Of a stretch of 64,000 bases of DNA, positions 17,286 to 29,100 are shown in pieces. Each line of letters starts with the position of its first letter. Position 1 is the stretch's first letter. Made by a program: the position numbers and the translations under genes. This stretch comes from Rubellimicrobium arenae (GTDB lineage: Bacteria > Pseudomonadota > Alphaproteobacteria > Rhodobacterales > Rhodobacteraceae). Under the pieces are notes generated by a model. That model was given only the letters and a program-made list of their open reading frames with translations, made no database searches and was not told the origin of the DNA. The DNA lies in assembly GCF_017916295.1 (NCBI RefSeq), contig NZ_JAFMSS010000002.1, forward strand, positions 62,001-126,000. Reading direction: 5' to 3'.

Positions 17286-18646
17286 GGGACTTGCCGATCG
17301 AAGCTGTGGCACCCAGGCCCGACCCGCTCGCCCCTGCCCTTAGCGAGGACGCCCTCGCGGCGGCCTTTGTGCAGGCTTATGGATCCACCTGGCGCTATGT
17401 GGCCGACTGGGGTTGCTGGCGCTTCTGGACTGGGACGCATTGGGCCCGAGACGAGGTCGGGGCCGTCCGTGAGTTGATCCGGCAGGTGTGTCGCTCGGCC
17501 GCCGTGGCCCATGATAAACCGGGTGAGGCCCGACGGATCGCCAGCGACAGGACCATTCGGGCCGTCGAGCGCATCGCGACCGCCGATCCCGCGATGGCCG
17601 CGCGCCCGTCTGATTGGGACACCTCGCCCATGGAGTTGAACACGCCGGCGGGTTTGGTCGATCTGGCGACCGGAGAGATCCGCCCGCACGACTCTAGCAT
17701 GCTGGTGACCCGCCTCACTGGCGCGAGCCCTGGGACGGGCTGCCCGAAGTTCATGGCCTTTCTGGATCAGATCACAGGCAGTGACGCCAGACTTGTCGCC
17801 TACCTGGCCCGGTTCTTCGGCTATTGCCTCACCGGCTCCACGCGAGAGCAGGTCTTCGTCTTTCTCGAAGGGCCGGGGGCGAACGGCAAGTCCGTCCTGC
17901 TGCAAACCATCGCTGCGGTGATGGGGGACTACGCCGCGACCGCCCCCTTGGAGACCTTCATGGCTTCCCAATCGGATCGTCACTCGACGGATCTGGCAGG
18001 GCTGCAAGGCGCGCGCCTCGTGCTGGTGCCGGAGGTCGAGGCGGGTCGCGCCTGGTCCGAGGCGAGGATCAAGACGATCACCGGGGGCGAGGAGATCAAA
18101 GCCCGCTTCATGCATCGCGACTTCTTCCCGTTCCGCCCGCAGTTCAAGCTGGCGGTGGCTGGCAATCACAGGCCCAGCCTGGCGCGGGTTGGCGAGGCGA
18201 TGCGGCGCAGGCTGCATCTCGTGCCCCTCACCGTGACGATCCCGCCCGAGCAGCGGGACAGGCAGCTGCCCGAGAAGCTCCGGGCCGAGCGCGACGGCAT
18301 CCTGGGCTGGATGCTGGCGGGCTGTGCCGAGTGGCAACTGATGGGACTCGCGCCCCCTCCCGCCGTCTCGTCTGCGGTCGAAGACTACTTCGCCGCCGAG
18401 GATGTCTTTGGACAGTGGGTGGCCGAGGAGTGCCGCACCGGTCCGCCCCTCAGTGCCACGGCCAAGCACCTGTATGGCTCCTGGTCCATCTGGGCGAAGG
18501 CTCGCGGGCACGAAGTGGGTTCGACAAAAACCTTGGGCGAGTTGCTCCGGGAACGCGGCCTCGCCCCCAAGAAGATAGGACGCGATCGAGGCTGGTCGGG
18601 CATTGCGCCGGACCGGAGAGCGTCGTCGGGGGAGGACGTCTCATGA
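17282..18646 (+). CDS. P4-type phage/plasmid primase-helicase
   Basis: A 454-residue replication protein of the D5/P4 helicase group. It has a D5_N-like region (residues about 30-185) and a superfamily 3 helicase core with Walker A GPGANGKS (197-204), a Walker-B-like VPEVEAG and a sensor ..AGNHRPS. A separate primase catalytic domain is not evident, so it may be the helicase half only, recruiting host primase. Its ATG overlaps the preceding stop and its stop overlaps the next ATG. It suggests that the element can replicate itself. Confidence 0.85.
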   Translation: MRDLPIEAVAPRPDPLAPALSEDALAAAFVQAYGSTWRYVADWGCWRFWTGTHWARDEVGAVRELIRQVCRSAAVAHDKPGEARRIASDRTIRAVERIATADPAMAARPSDWDTSPMELNTPAGLVDLATGEIRPHDSSMLVTRLTGASPGTGCPKFMAFLDQITGSDARLVAYLARFFGYCLTGSTREQVFVFLEGPGANGKSVLLQTIAAVMGDYAATAPLETFMASQSDRHSTDLAGLQGARLVLVPEVEAGRAWSEARIKTITGGEEIKARFMHRDFFPFRPQFKLAVAGNHRPSLARVGEAMRRRLHLVPLTVTIPPEQRDRQLPEKLRAERDGILGWMLAGCAEWQLMGLAPPPAVSSAVEDYFAAEDVFGQWVAEECRTGPPLSATAKHLYGSWSIWAKARGHEVGSTKTLGELLRERGLAPKKIGRDRGWSGIAPDRRASSGEDVS

Positions 18647-18843
18647 ACCCCTACCCTGCCTCACGCATGAGCCCTGCCGAGCGCCGCACCGAGCTGTGCG
18701 CGATCCTGGCCACGGGGCTCAGGCGTCTGCGTCTCCGGGTCGTGCAGTCAAGCGTAGTATCCGACCTGACCGGAGAGAGTTCGCTTCACTCAGGCACCGA
18801 CCAGAGCGGTCATGCAACCACGTCCAATCGGAGAGTCGCATGA
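18643..18843 (+). CDS. Small conserved protein of the recombinase module
   Basis: A 66-residue protein with MSPAERRTELCAILATGLRR near its N-terminus and a C-terminal GESSLHSGTDQSGH motif. Very similar small proteins are found immediately upstream of DUF2924 and serine recombinase genes in rhodobacterial elements. It overlaps both neighbours by 4 bp, so it is probably translated by coupling. Function unknown. Confidence 0.6.
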   Translation: MNPYPASRMSPAERRTELCAILATGLRRLRLRVVQSSVVSDLTGESSLHSGTDQSGHATTSNRRVA

Positions 18844-19316
18844 CCACAATCTCACCCTCGCCGTCCACCTCGCCCGATCCCATCCCGGCGCGCCTTGCGG
18901 CGCTCAGGACCACCCCCACACCCGAACTCAAGCGCCAGTGGCGCGAGCTCTTCGAGAGCGAGCCGCCGACCTTCAACCGCCGCTACCTCGAGAGCCGTCT
19001 TGCCTACCGCATCCAGGAGCTGGCCTACGGCGGCCTGAAGCCCGAGACGGTGCGGCGGTTAGAGGCGCTGGGCGAGCAGCTCGACGGCGGCAACGTCGTG
19101 ACCCGCCGCATCCGGGCCGACCTGCGGCCCATCGCCGGCACGCGGCTCATCCGCGAGTGGCAGGGCGTGGAGCAGGTCGTGACCGTGCTCGCGGACGGCT
19201 TCGAGTGGCAGGGCCGGTCCTACCAGTCCCTCTCCGCCATCGCCCGCGCCATCACCGGCACCCGCTGGAACGGCTGGGTGTTCTTCGGGCTCAAGAACCA
19301 CCGGAGGGCGGGATGA
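18840..19316 (+). CDS. DUF2924 family protein
   Basis: A 158-residue protein with the DUF2924 pattern: an N-terminal helical region (LKRQWRELFESEPPTFNRRY), YRIQELAYGG, and a C-terminal GTRLIREWQG...FEWQGRSYQSLSAIARAITGTRWNGWVFFGL region, given here in parts, that looks like a small DNA-binding fold. DUF2924 genes almost always sit beside large serine recombinases, so a recombination accessory role is likely. It overlaps genes on both sides by 4 bp. Confidence 0.8.
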   Translation: MTTISPSPSTSPDPIPARLAALRTTPTPELKRQWRELFESEPPTFNRRYLESRLAYRIQELAYGGLKPETVRRLEALGEQLDGGNVVTRRIRADLRPIAGTRLIREWQGVEQVVTVLADGFEWQGRSYQSLSAIARAITGTRWNGWVFFGLKNHRRAG

Positions 19317-20686
19317 GGACGACAAGGACTAGCACGGCCTCGAAGACCAACGCCGCCCCGGCCTCTGGCCCTGCGCCTGTCACCAAGCCGCTCGTGCGCA
19401 AGCTCCGCTGCGCCGTCTACACCCGCAAGTCGTCCGAGGAAGGTCTCGAGCAGGAGTTCAACAGCCTCCATGCCCAGCGCGAAGCGTGCGAGGCCTACAT
19501 CGCGAGCCAGCGCTCGGAGGGCTGGGTGCTGGTGCGGGACCAGTACGACGACGGCGGCATCTCGGGGGGCACGCTGGAGCGCCCGGCCCTGCAGCGGCTC
19601 CTCTCGGACATCGAGGACGGGCTCGTGGACGTGGTGGTGGTCTACAAGATCGACAGGCTCAGCCGCTCGCTCATGGACTTCTCCAAGCTCGTGGAGGTGT
19701 TCGACCGCAATGGCGTGACCTTCGTCTCTGTCACCCAGTCGTTCAACACCACGACCAGCATGGGGCGGCTCACGCTCAACATCCTGCTCAGCTTTGCCCA
19801 GTTCGAGCGGGAGGTCACAGCCGAGCGCATCCGCGACAAGGTGCGCGCCTCCCGCATGAAGGGCATCTGGATGGGTGGCGTCCCGCCCCTGGGCTACCGC
19901 GTGGAGAGCCGCAAGCTTGTTGCCGACCCGGAGCGGGCCCCGCACGTGCGCTGGATCTTCGAGCGCTTCGCGGAGGTGGGCTCGGGCACGGTACTCACCC
20001 GGGAGCTCCGGGCGCGCGGCGTCACCACCCGGTCGGGCGGGCCGATCTCCAAGAGCGTGCTCTACCGCCTTCTCAGCAACCGAACCTACCTGGGCGAGGC
20101 CGTCTACAAGGGCACGAGCTACCCCGGCGAGCACGAGGGGATCGTTGATCGGGCGCTCTGGGACAAGGTCCACGCCATCCTGCAGGACAGCCCCCGGCTG
20201 CGCGCCAACCGGACACGGGCGCAGACCCCGGCGCTTCTGAAGGGCCTGATCTTTGGACCCGACAGAGCCGCGTTCTCGCCCAGTCACACGCGCAAGGGCG
20301 GGCGGCTCTACCGCTACTACGTGAGCCAGACGGTGCTGAAGCAGGGCACCGGGTCGTGTCCGGTGGGCCGGGTGCCCGCGGGCGAGATAGAGGCAGCGGT
20401 TGTCGATCAGCTCCGCGCCGTGTTCCGCCAGCCCGAGATCGTGGTGGGCACCTGGCGCGCCGCGCACAAGGAGGACGCTGCCATCACCGAGGCCGAGTCC
20501 CGCGAGGCGCTCCACCAACTCGATCCCCTGTGGGACGAACTCTTTCCGGCTGAGCAGGCGCGCATCGTGCAGCTTCTGGTCGAGCGCATCGACCTCACTC
20601 CCGAGGGGCTGAACCTCGCCCTGCGCGTGGACGGGCTCACTGGCCTCGTGCAGGAGATGGCCATCGGACTGGAGCAGGCCGCCTGA
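19313..20686 (+). CDS. Large serine recombinase (resolvase/invertase type)
   Basis: A 457-residue site-specific recombinase. The N-terminal catalytic domain has YTRKS with the nucleophilic Ser near residue 40, the LDRLSRS-like IDRLSRSLMDF and ERIRDK motifs. A Recombinase domain (GGVPPLGYRV onward; YRLLSNRTYLGEAVY) follows, but the zinc-ribbon region looks reduced. Such enzymes integrate and excise mobile elements. It belongs to a chain of overlapping genes and probably moves this element. The attachment sites could not be identified. Confidence 0.9.
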   Translation: MRTTRTSTASKTNAAPASGPAPVTKPLVRKLRCAVYTRKSSEEGLEQEFNSLHAQREACEAYIASQRSEGWVLVRDQYDDGGISGGTLERPALQRLLSDIEDGLVDVVVVYKIDRLSRSLMDFSKLVEVFDRNGVTFVSVTQSFNTTTSMGRLTLNILLSFAQFEREVTAERIRDKVRASRMKGIWMGGVPPLGYRVESRKLVADPERAPHVRWIFERFAEVGSGTVLTRELRARGVTTRSGGPISKSVLYRLLSNRTYLGEAVYKGTSYPGEHEGIVDRALWDKVHAILQDSPRLRANRTRAQTPALLKGLIFGPDRAAFSPSHTRKGGRLYRYYVSQTVLKQGTGSCPVGRVPAGEIEAAVVDQLRAVFRQPEIVVGTWRAAHKEDAAITEAESREALHQLDPLWDELFPAEQARIVQLLVERIDLTPEGLNLALRVDGLTGLVQEMAIGLEQAA

Positions 20687-21081
20687 TGCGCACGACCACC
20701 TTGCCCGACAGCCTCACCCTGCATGTGCCGCTGCGGCTGGTCCGGCGCGGCGGGCGCAAGGCGGTGGTGCTGCCGCAGGACACCCCTGCCCCACGGCCGC
20801 GGCTGGACAACACCCTCGTCAAGGCACTGGCCCGGGCGTTCCGCTGGAAGCGCATGCTGGACGCAGGGGAGGTCGCCACCATCGCTGAGCTGGCCCAGCG
20901 GGAACGGATCGCGCCGTCTCACCTCTCAAGGGTTCTGCGGCTGACGCTGCTCGCCCCCGAGATCATCGAGGCGATCCTTGACGGCCGCCAGCCCCCCGGT
21001 CTGGTGCTGGAGATGCTGCGGGAGGCGTTCCCGCCGGAATGGCACCAGCAGCTTGAATGGCTTCGGCATCACGTAGGTTAG
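20686..21081 (+). CDS. Conserved HTH-like protein downstream of recombinase
   Basis: A 131-residue protein with a KorB/ParB-like helix-turn-helix: MLDAGEVATIAELAQRERI, then SHLSRVLRLTLLAPEIIEAI. Related proteins regularly follow DUF2924 and recombinase genes in rhodobacterial elements. Its ATG overlaps the recombinase stop by one base (TGATG). It is likely to bind DNA, perhaps in recombination or regulation. Confidence 0.65.
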   Translation: MRTTTLPDSLTLHVPLRLVRRGGRKAVVLPQDTPAPRPRLDNTLVKALARAFRWKRMLDAGEVATIAELAQRERIAPSHLSRVLRLTLLAPEIIEAILDGRQPPGLVLEMLREAFPPEWHQQLEWLRHHVG

Positions 21082-21140
21082 CCTCCCCTGCCCCGCCTTG
21101 CGCCACCCCGCTGCCATCCATTAGGCCTAGGCCGGGTCAC

Positions 21141-21623
21141 GTGAAACTGAAAAAGAGCCAAGCCTCGAGTCTGCAGTCGGTCCGCGAGTTCTTTGCTGAG
21201 CACGCTCCGGAGATCGAGGTTCTCGTCACAGAGGAGAGCTCGGCCGCCGTGGCCCTTGCGGCCGTCGTCCATGACGTTGAACCGGCCCAGATCGCCAAGA
21301 CCATCTGCGTGCGCGTGGGCGAGACCACGATGCTGGTGGTGGCCAGCGGCACCGCGCGGCTGGACAACCGCAAGTTCAAGGACCGCTTCGGCACCAAGCC
21401 CCGCATGCTGGAAGCAGAAGAAGTGCTGTCAGCGACCAGTCACCCAATGGGCGGCGTATGCCCGTTCGGCCTACCTGCCCTACTGCCCGTCTACTGTGAA
21501 GTCTCGCTGCGCGCCTTCGAGGAAGTTGTGCCGGCCGCCGACGCCATCAACGCCGCCGTGCGGCTCACACCAGAGCGCCTGGCAGAGTTCACGGCCGCGG
21601 AGTGGGTGGGCATCTGCAAGTAG
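21141..21623 (+). CDS. YbaK/EbsC-type aminoacyl-tRNA deacylase-like protein
   Basis: A 160-residue single-domain protein of the YbaK/prolyl-tRNA editing family, which hydrolyses mischarged tRNA. Visible signs are IAKTICVRVGETTMLVV, KFKDRFGTKPRML and the GGVCPFGLP loop that lines the active site. A GTG start at 21,141 gives the usual family length; an ATG at 21,057 would overlap the preceding gene. It lies between the phage-like element and the restriction operon and could be either resident or cargo. Confidence 0.8.
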   Translation: MKLKKSQASSLQSVREFFAEHAPEIEVLVTEESSAAVALAAVVHDVEPAQIAKTICVRVGETTMLVVASGTARLDNRKFKDRFGTKPRMLEAEEVLSATSHPMGGVCPFGLPALLPVYCEVSLRAFEEVVPAADAINAAVRLTPERLAEFTAAEWVGICK

Positions 21624-21980
21624 CCCTTGTGGAGCATTCGGACGACGTTTGTCTCTCACGTGCTGACTCGCCCGACATTCACGGCGGACGGGCAACACCA
21701 GTGCCATCAACTCGCGCGGAAGTAGTGGGACTCGGCTTGCCCCCTGAGGTCCAGCAACTTAGCCTGTTCGCCGAAAGCACGGTGATGTCAGCTCAGTCCT
21801 AGGGCGCTCGGCAGGGCCGTCGCTGTCAGGGACGAGTAGGTTAGATGGAAACCGCCGAGCACATCATCCGCGATTCTGCTGTGAGCCGATCTCCTAGATG
21901 AGTCAGAGATATCTACGCTCGTAGGCTGGATAACCGCGATACCAAAATCGACAGAACATGACAGCAAAGAACACCCTCAA
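21624..21980. other. Intergenic region upstream of the restriction-modification operon
   Basis: No supported gene. One plus-strand frame ends near 21,801 with PPEVQQLSLFAEST, which is too short to classify. The region must contain the promoter of hsdM; no clear operator or controller-protein gene is seen. Confidence 0.4.
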
Positions 21981-24079
21981 ATGATCGCAGACCACCTGAC
22001 CGGGATCGAACAGTTCGGCGCAGACCTCTGGAAGATGGCCGATGACCTGCGGGCCAACTCTGGTCTCGCGTCGAACGAGTACTTCATGCCCATCATGGGG
22101 CTCCTTTTCCTGCGGCAGGCCACGAACCGCTACTACGCAGCACTCGCCGCGATCGAGGCCGACAAAGCCGCCGGAAAGATGCCGGATCGTCCGCTGGTCG
22201 ACGCAGACTTCCGCCGCCGCCGAGCAATGCTGCTGCCTGAGGCAGCCCGTTATGATATGATCCTCGATATGCCCAAGGGTGGTCGGCTTGGTGAGGCGCT
22301 TACCGCCGCCATGGAGGAGGTAGAAGAGCATTTCCCTCCGCTTGCAGGCCAACTACCCAAGGACTACGAGCGCTTCGACGACGACCTGCTTGAAAGCATG
22401 ATGCGCAAGTTCGACACCGAAGCCCTGCGCAGCGCTTCGGGCGACGTCTTCGGCCGCATCTATGAATACTTCCTTGCCGAGTTCTCCAAGCAGGGCGCTC
22501 ATGACAGCGGTGAATTCTTCACCCCGCCGTCCATCGTCCAAACCATCGTCAACGTGATCGAACCCGATCATGGCATCGTATTCGACCCGGCGTGCGGCTC
22601 GGGCGGCATGTTCGTGCAGTCCAGCCATTTCATCGAGGACGCGGGCCAGGACACGATGAAGCGCGTCACGTTCTACGGCCACGAAAAGAACGAGACGACC
22701 GCGAAGCTCGCCCAGATCAATCTGGCTGTTCACGGCCTTCAGGGCACGATCCGGGCCGGTAACGAAGCCATCACCTACTACAAGGACCCGCACGAGCTCG
22801 TTGGTAAGTGCGACTTCGTGATGGCCAATCCACCTTTCAACGTGGACGAGGTCGACGCTGACAAGATCAAGGGCGACAAGCGGCTGCCCTTCGGCCTGCC
22901 GGGCGTGAACAAGGCCAAGAAGGTCTCGAACGCCAACTACCTGTGGATGTCCTACTTCTACAGCTACCTGAACGAGAACGGTCGCGCCGGTGTCGTCATG
23001 TCCAGCCAGGCATCCAGCGCCGGGCGGGACGAAGCCGTCGTGCGCCAGAAGCTGGTCGAAACCGGCGCCGTCGACGTGATGATCGATATCCGTGGCAACT
23101 TCTTCTACACGCGCACTGTGCCCTGCCAGCTGTGGTTCTTCGACCGGGCGAAGGAACGTGACCCGGCACGCGCCGATCACGTCCTGATGCTGGATGCGCG
23201 CAACATCTACCGAAAGGTGTCGCGCGCCATCTACGACTTCGCGCCCGAGCAGCAGAAGAACATCGCCGCCATTGTCTGGCTTTATCGGGGCCAAGTGGAC
23301 CGCTTTCTGCAACTTGTCGAAAGCTACGTTGCGCAGGCCATCAGCGCAGGCGAGGCAGCTGCGGAACCGTTGGCCGACTATGACGATACGCTCGGCAAGC
23401 TCGTCGATCTGGTGCAGCCCTTTGTCACCGAAAAGCGCGATCCGGATCCGCTGGCGGAGACCTGGGGCGAACTGACCCGCGCGCGGTCAACGCTGGGCGA
23501 AGATATCGCGGGGTTCGGCGCCACGGTGGCAGCGCGGGCAACGGCTTGGACCGACGCCGCGCGAGACAATGCCGGGCTGCATGCGGCGCGCACCGGGCTA
23601 AACCCCATGTCCGACCGCTGCCGTGACATGATCAAACAGATCGACTTGGCCGCCAAGCTAGCCGGGCGAGTTGTGGATACTGCTGTCAAGGAACTGGACT
23701 CCCGCGACCATGACCTCTGGCCCAATGCCGAGGTGACGCGCGCGCGCAAGGCGTTGGAGGCGGCGCGGGCCGCCGCGGTGGAAGCGTTGCGGGCTGCGCG
23801 GTACTTCGTGAAGCAGGCCGACTGGCTGCAGGAGCGCTTCCCAGATGCCGTCCTGCGCGATGTCGAAGGCTTGGTGAAACGGGTCAGCAGGGCCCACATC
23901 TCCGCCCATAACTACAGCCTGACGCCCGGACGCTATGTCGGCGTGGCGCCTGAGGAGGTGGACGAGGGTTTTGACTTCGAGGAGGCGCTACGGTCAATCC
24001 ATATCGACCTAAAAGGGCTGAACGAGGAAGCGGCAGAGTTGGCGGGGCGGATTGCCAAGAACTTTGAGGAGTTGGGGGC

Positions 24080-24083
<4 letters not shown>
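21981..24083 (+). CDS. hsdM: Type I restriction-modification system methyltransferase subunit
   Basis: A 700-residue N6-adenine methyltransferase. An N-terminal HsdM_N helical domain (residues 1-150) precedes the SAM motif DPACGSGGM (202-210) and the catalytic NPPF (283-286). The last 230 residues are long charged helices, making it clearly longer than the common 500-residue HsdM. It pairs with HsdS to methylate and, with HsdR, to restrict. The ATG at 21,981 has only a weak ribosome site. The stop overlaps the hsdS start by 4 bp. Confidence 0.93.
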
Positions 24084-25299
<1,216 letters not shown>

Positions 25300-25303
<4 letters not shown>

Positions 25304-26097
25304 CCGACGACTGGGGTGATCTCGCAGGCGCTGGCTTTGAGAATTTCCGCCTAAGTCATAGGGATCGAGCGCTTGGATTCATAGAGAACCATCGAGACTT
25401 CGAGGCGCAACTCTTCGCGATCAAGGGTGCCTTGGAACGCAACAAGGAGGCTGAGCAACGCGCGTCGGACAACATCCAGCACATGCGCGAGCAAATCAAC
25501 CTGCTTGCCCCCGAAGATCATCGCAACCGGGACCACTTGGACGACTACCTCACTGACATGTTCCATGACAGTGTCTATTCCGACGCGGCACACTCTATGG
25601 CCGCAGTGGGTATGCTAGCACCGTATTTTGAGTCTTTATTCGTTGCCCTCTTTGATGCCATTGGTAAGAAAGTGGGGAGTGACCTCGGCTCGGGAAAGCG
25701 AGCGAAGGCATTCCAAGAAATCTACTGGAATCCGCAGGTTGTCATAAGAGACAAGCGCATGGGGGACGATCTGGTAGTCGGCATCATGGAACTCGCAACG
25801 GAAGTCGGGCTCCTCACCTATCTGCCTCAGGATTTGGATAAGACTCTCAAAGCGCTATTCGCGTATCGCAATAACATGTTCCACAATGGGTTCGAATGGC
25901 CGCTTGAAACGCGCCAGAGATTCCAGAACCGTAGCGCAAACCAGCATTGGCCCAAAGACTGGTTTGAGCAATCCACATCGGGCGACGATCCGTGGATCTT
26001 CTATATGAGCGAGAAGTTCATCACTCGCTGTCTAGCCACAATTGACGAGGTGCTGGACGGCGTGGGGAGATTTCTCAAAGAGCGAAATGACGGATGA
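25300..26097 (+). CDS. Unknown protein with a HEPN-type R-N-x3-H motif, inside the hsd operon
   Basis: A 265-residue, mostly helical cytoplasmic protein. Residues 190-195 read RNNMFH inside LFAYRNNMFHNGFEW, which matches the R-N-x3-H signature of HEPN ribonucleases. The N-terminal 70 residues form a likely coiled coil (HRDFEAQLFAIKGALERNKE onward). The GTG start overlaps the hsdS stop (GTGA), and hsdR begins nine bases after its stop, so it is part of one operon with hsdM, hsdS and hsdR. Composition matches its neighbours. The family is not recognised. A toxin or RNase role similar to PrrC, which also rides in a type I operon, is inference; PrrC itself is not homologous by eye. Confidence 0.6.
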
Positions 26098-26106
26098 GTT
26101 AGTTGC

Positions 26107-29100
26107 ATGGCAGTAACGAGTATCAACAGCGAGGACAGGCTGGTCCAGAAGACCTTCGCCGCCCACTTAGAACAGATGCTGGGCTGGGAGAGCGTGTATG
26201 CCTGGAACCAGGAAACCTTCGGCCCGGATGGCACGCTGGGCCGCAAGGACACCAAGGACACTGTGCTGACCCGTGACCTAAGCGCCGCTCTCGCCCGCCT
26301 TAACCCCGACCTACCCGAGAAGGCAATTGAGGAAGCCGTCCGCGCGCTGACTGTATATGACGTCAGCCGGTCGATGGTGCAGCACAACCGGGACTTCCAC
26401 CGCCTGATCCGCGGCGGCGTGCCCGTCACCTATCGCGACGCCCAGGGCCGACAGAAATCCGCACGCGCCCGCGTGATCGACTTCGACAACGCCCCCGGCG
26501 CCAATCGCTTCCTTGCTGTGCGCGAGTTGAAGCTGACTGGAATCCGGACACCCAACTACAACCGCCGCGCCGATCTGGTCTGCTTCGTGAATGGCCTGCC
26601 GATGGTCTTCATCGAGTTGAAGGCCGTCTATAAGAATATCCGGGCTGGATTCGAGGGCAACCTGCGCGACTACGTGGACGAGAATGTCATCGCGCATGCG
26701 TTTCATCACAACGCCTTCCTGATCGTCTCAAACGGTGACAGCGCCCGCTATGGTTCGATTACGAGTGAATGGGAGCATTTCTACGAATGGAAGCGGCTGG
26801 ATGAGGGGGACGAGGGCAGCGTTGATGCCGAGCGACTTCTCAACGGCATGCTGGCGCATGACCGGCTGCTCGATCTCGTCGAGAACTTTCTCCTGTTCGA
26901 CGAGAGCAAGGCGGGAGCCGTGCGCAAGGTGGTAGCGAGAAACCACCAGGTCCTGGGCGTGAACCGCGCGGTAACATCAGTCGCACGGCAAGAAGCAATA
27001 AAGGCAAGTATCCCGGCCGGAGAGCGTCTACGGCACCGCGTGGTGGAGTTGCCGCTGGAGCCCAAGGCACCGGCGAAGCGCAGCAGGGGCGACCAAGCCC
27101 TTGTCTCGGCGGAGACAGCGCTGCCGTCCTTCGTCCCCGAGGGTCCCGTCGAGATCATCGAGCGGGCGCACCCCGATTTAGGCCGGCTGGGCGTGTTCTG
27201 GCATACGCAGGGCAGCGGAAAATCCTATTCCATGGCCTTCTTCGCCGAAAAGGTGCGGCGCAAGGTGCCGGGCAATTTTACCTTCCTGCTGATGACCGAT
27301 CGAAACGATCTGGACAGCCAGATCTACAAGACCTTCGTGGGCTGCGGCGTTGCCGGAAACGAGACTCCGCGCGCCACGTCCGGCGATGATCTCGAACGGA
27401 TCCTAAAGGACAATAACCAATATGTCTTTAGCCTGATCCACAAGTTCAACAAGGATGTCGACCCGAAGAAGCCCTACAGCCAGCGTGACGACATCATCGT
27501 GATCTCGGACGAGGCGCACCGCACCCAGGCGGGGCGGCTGGCCCGCAACATGCGTCTGTCGCTCCCCAATGCCGCCTTCATTGGCTTCACTGGCACGCCG
27601 CTGTTCAAGCAGGACGAGATCACCAAGCGCATCTTCGGCGAATATGTCTCGCGCTACGATTTCAAGCGGTCCGAGGAAGACGGGGCCACCGTCAAGCTGG
27701 TCTACGAAAACCGGGGCGAGAAGCTGGGCGTCGCCAAGACAGACCTGAACGAACAGATTGCTGAGAAGATAGAGGAGGCAGAGCTCGACCCCGATCAGGC
27801 GGCGCTTCTCGATAAGCTGCTCGGGAAGGACTACGAGGTCATCACCGCCGATGAGCGGCTCGACAAGATCGCAGCCGACTTCGTGGAGCACTGCGCGACG
27901 AGGTGGGAGTCCGGAAAAAGCCTCTTTGTGTGCATCGACAAGATTACCTGCGCCCGAATGCACCAGATGATTATCCCCCGATGGCGGGCGAAGGCGGCCG
28001 AAGTCAGGTTGGCAGCCGAAGCCAAGCAAACCGAAGCGGATGCAACTGTTGATGAGTCCCTGCGCGCTGTCCTCGCGGAGGAGGCGCAAGAGTTAGCTGA
28101 GCAGGCTACGTGGCTTGAGGAAACTATCGTCGAGATCATCATCAGCGAAGCGCAGAACGAGGTCGCGGACTTCAAAAAATGGGGGTTCGACATCATCCCG
28201 CACCGCGCCTTGATGAAGCAGGGCTTCGATACCGGGAATGGCGAACGGATTGATGTCGAGACAGCCTTCAAGAACCCCAAGCACCCGTTCCGCGTCGCAA
28301 TCGTCTGCGCGATGTGGTTGACCGGTTTCGACGTGGAATGCTTGTCGACGCTCTACATCGACAAGCCGATGAAGGCACACACGCTGATGCAGGCCATCGC
28401 GCGGGCAAACAGGGTGTATCCTGGCAAGGACTTCGGCCTGATCGTCGACTACAACGGGATGCTCGCCAGCCTACGAGCCGCGCTCGCCCAGTACGCGCTC
28501 GGTGATGATGGCACAGGTGGAGAAGAGATCATCGCACCCATCGAGGAGAGGGTGCAGGCCCTTCTCGAAGCTATCGAGGCAACCGAGGCCCATCTGCGCG
28601 GCCTTGGCTTCGACCCGACCGTGCTGCTCGGCTCGAAGGGCTTTGTGCGCATCAAGGGACTGAAGGACGCCGTAGAAGCGGTCTATTCGACGGACGAATC
28701 CAAGCGGCGCTTCGAGATTCTCGCACGGCAGGTATTCATTCGCTTCAAGGCGCTGCTGATGGAGCCCAGCGCGTGGGCACACGCCGAACGACACGACAAC
28801 ATCGAAGCGATCTACAAGAAGCTGACCGAGCGGCGCGACACGGCTGACGTGACTGGGCTGTTGAAGGAGTTGCACCGGATCGTCAACGAGGCCATCCGAA
28901 CGCAGGTGCCAGGAGACGACCAAGCCGAAGGGTTGACCTTCGACCTCAGTCAAATCGATCTTGAGAAGTTGCGCGATGAATTCCCTAAGGGAGTCAGGCG
29001 CAAAGCGACCGCGCTTCAGGACATCCGCGACATCGTCGAACAGAAACTCGCCGAGATGCTGGCGCGCAATCCAGCCAGGATGGACTATCAGGTGAAGTAT

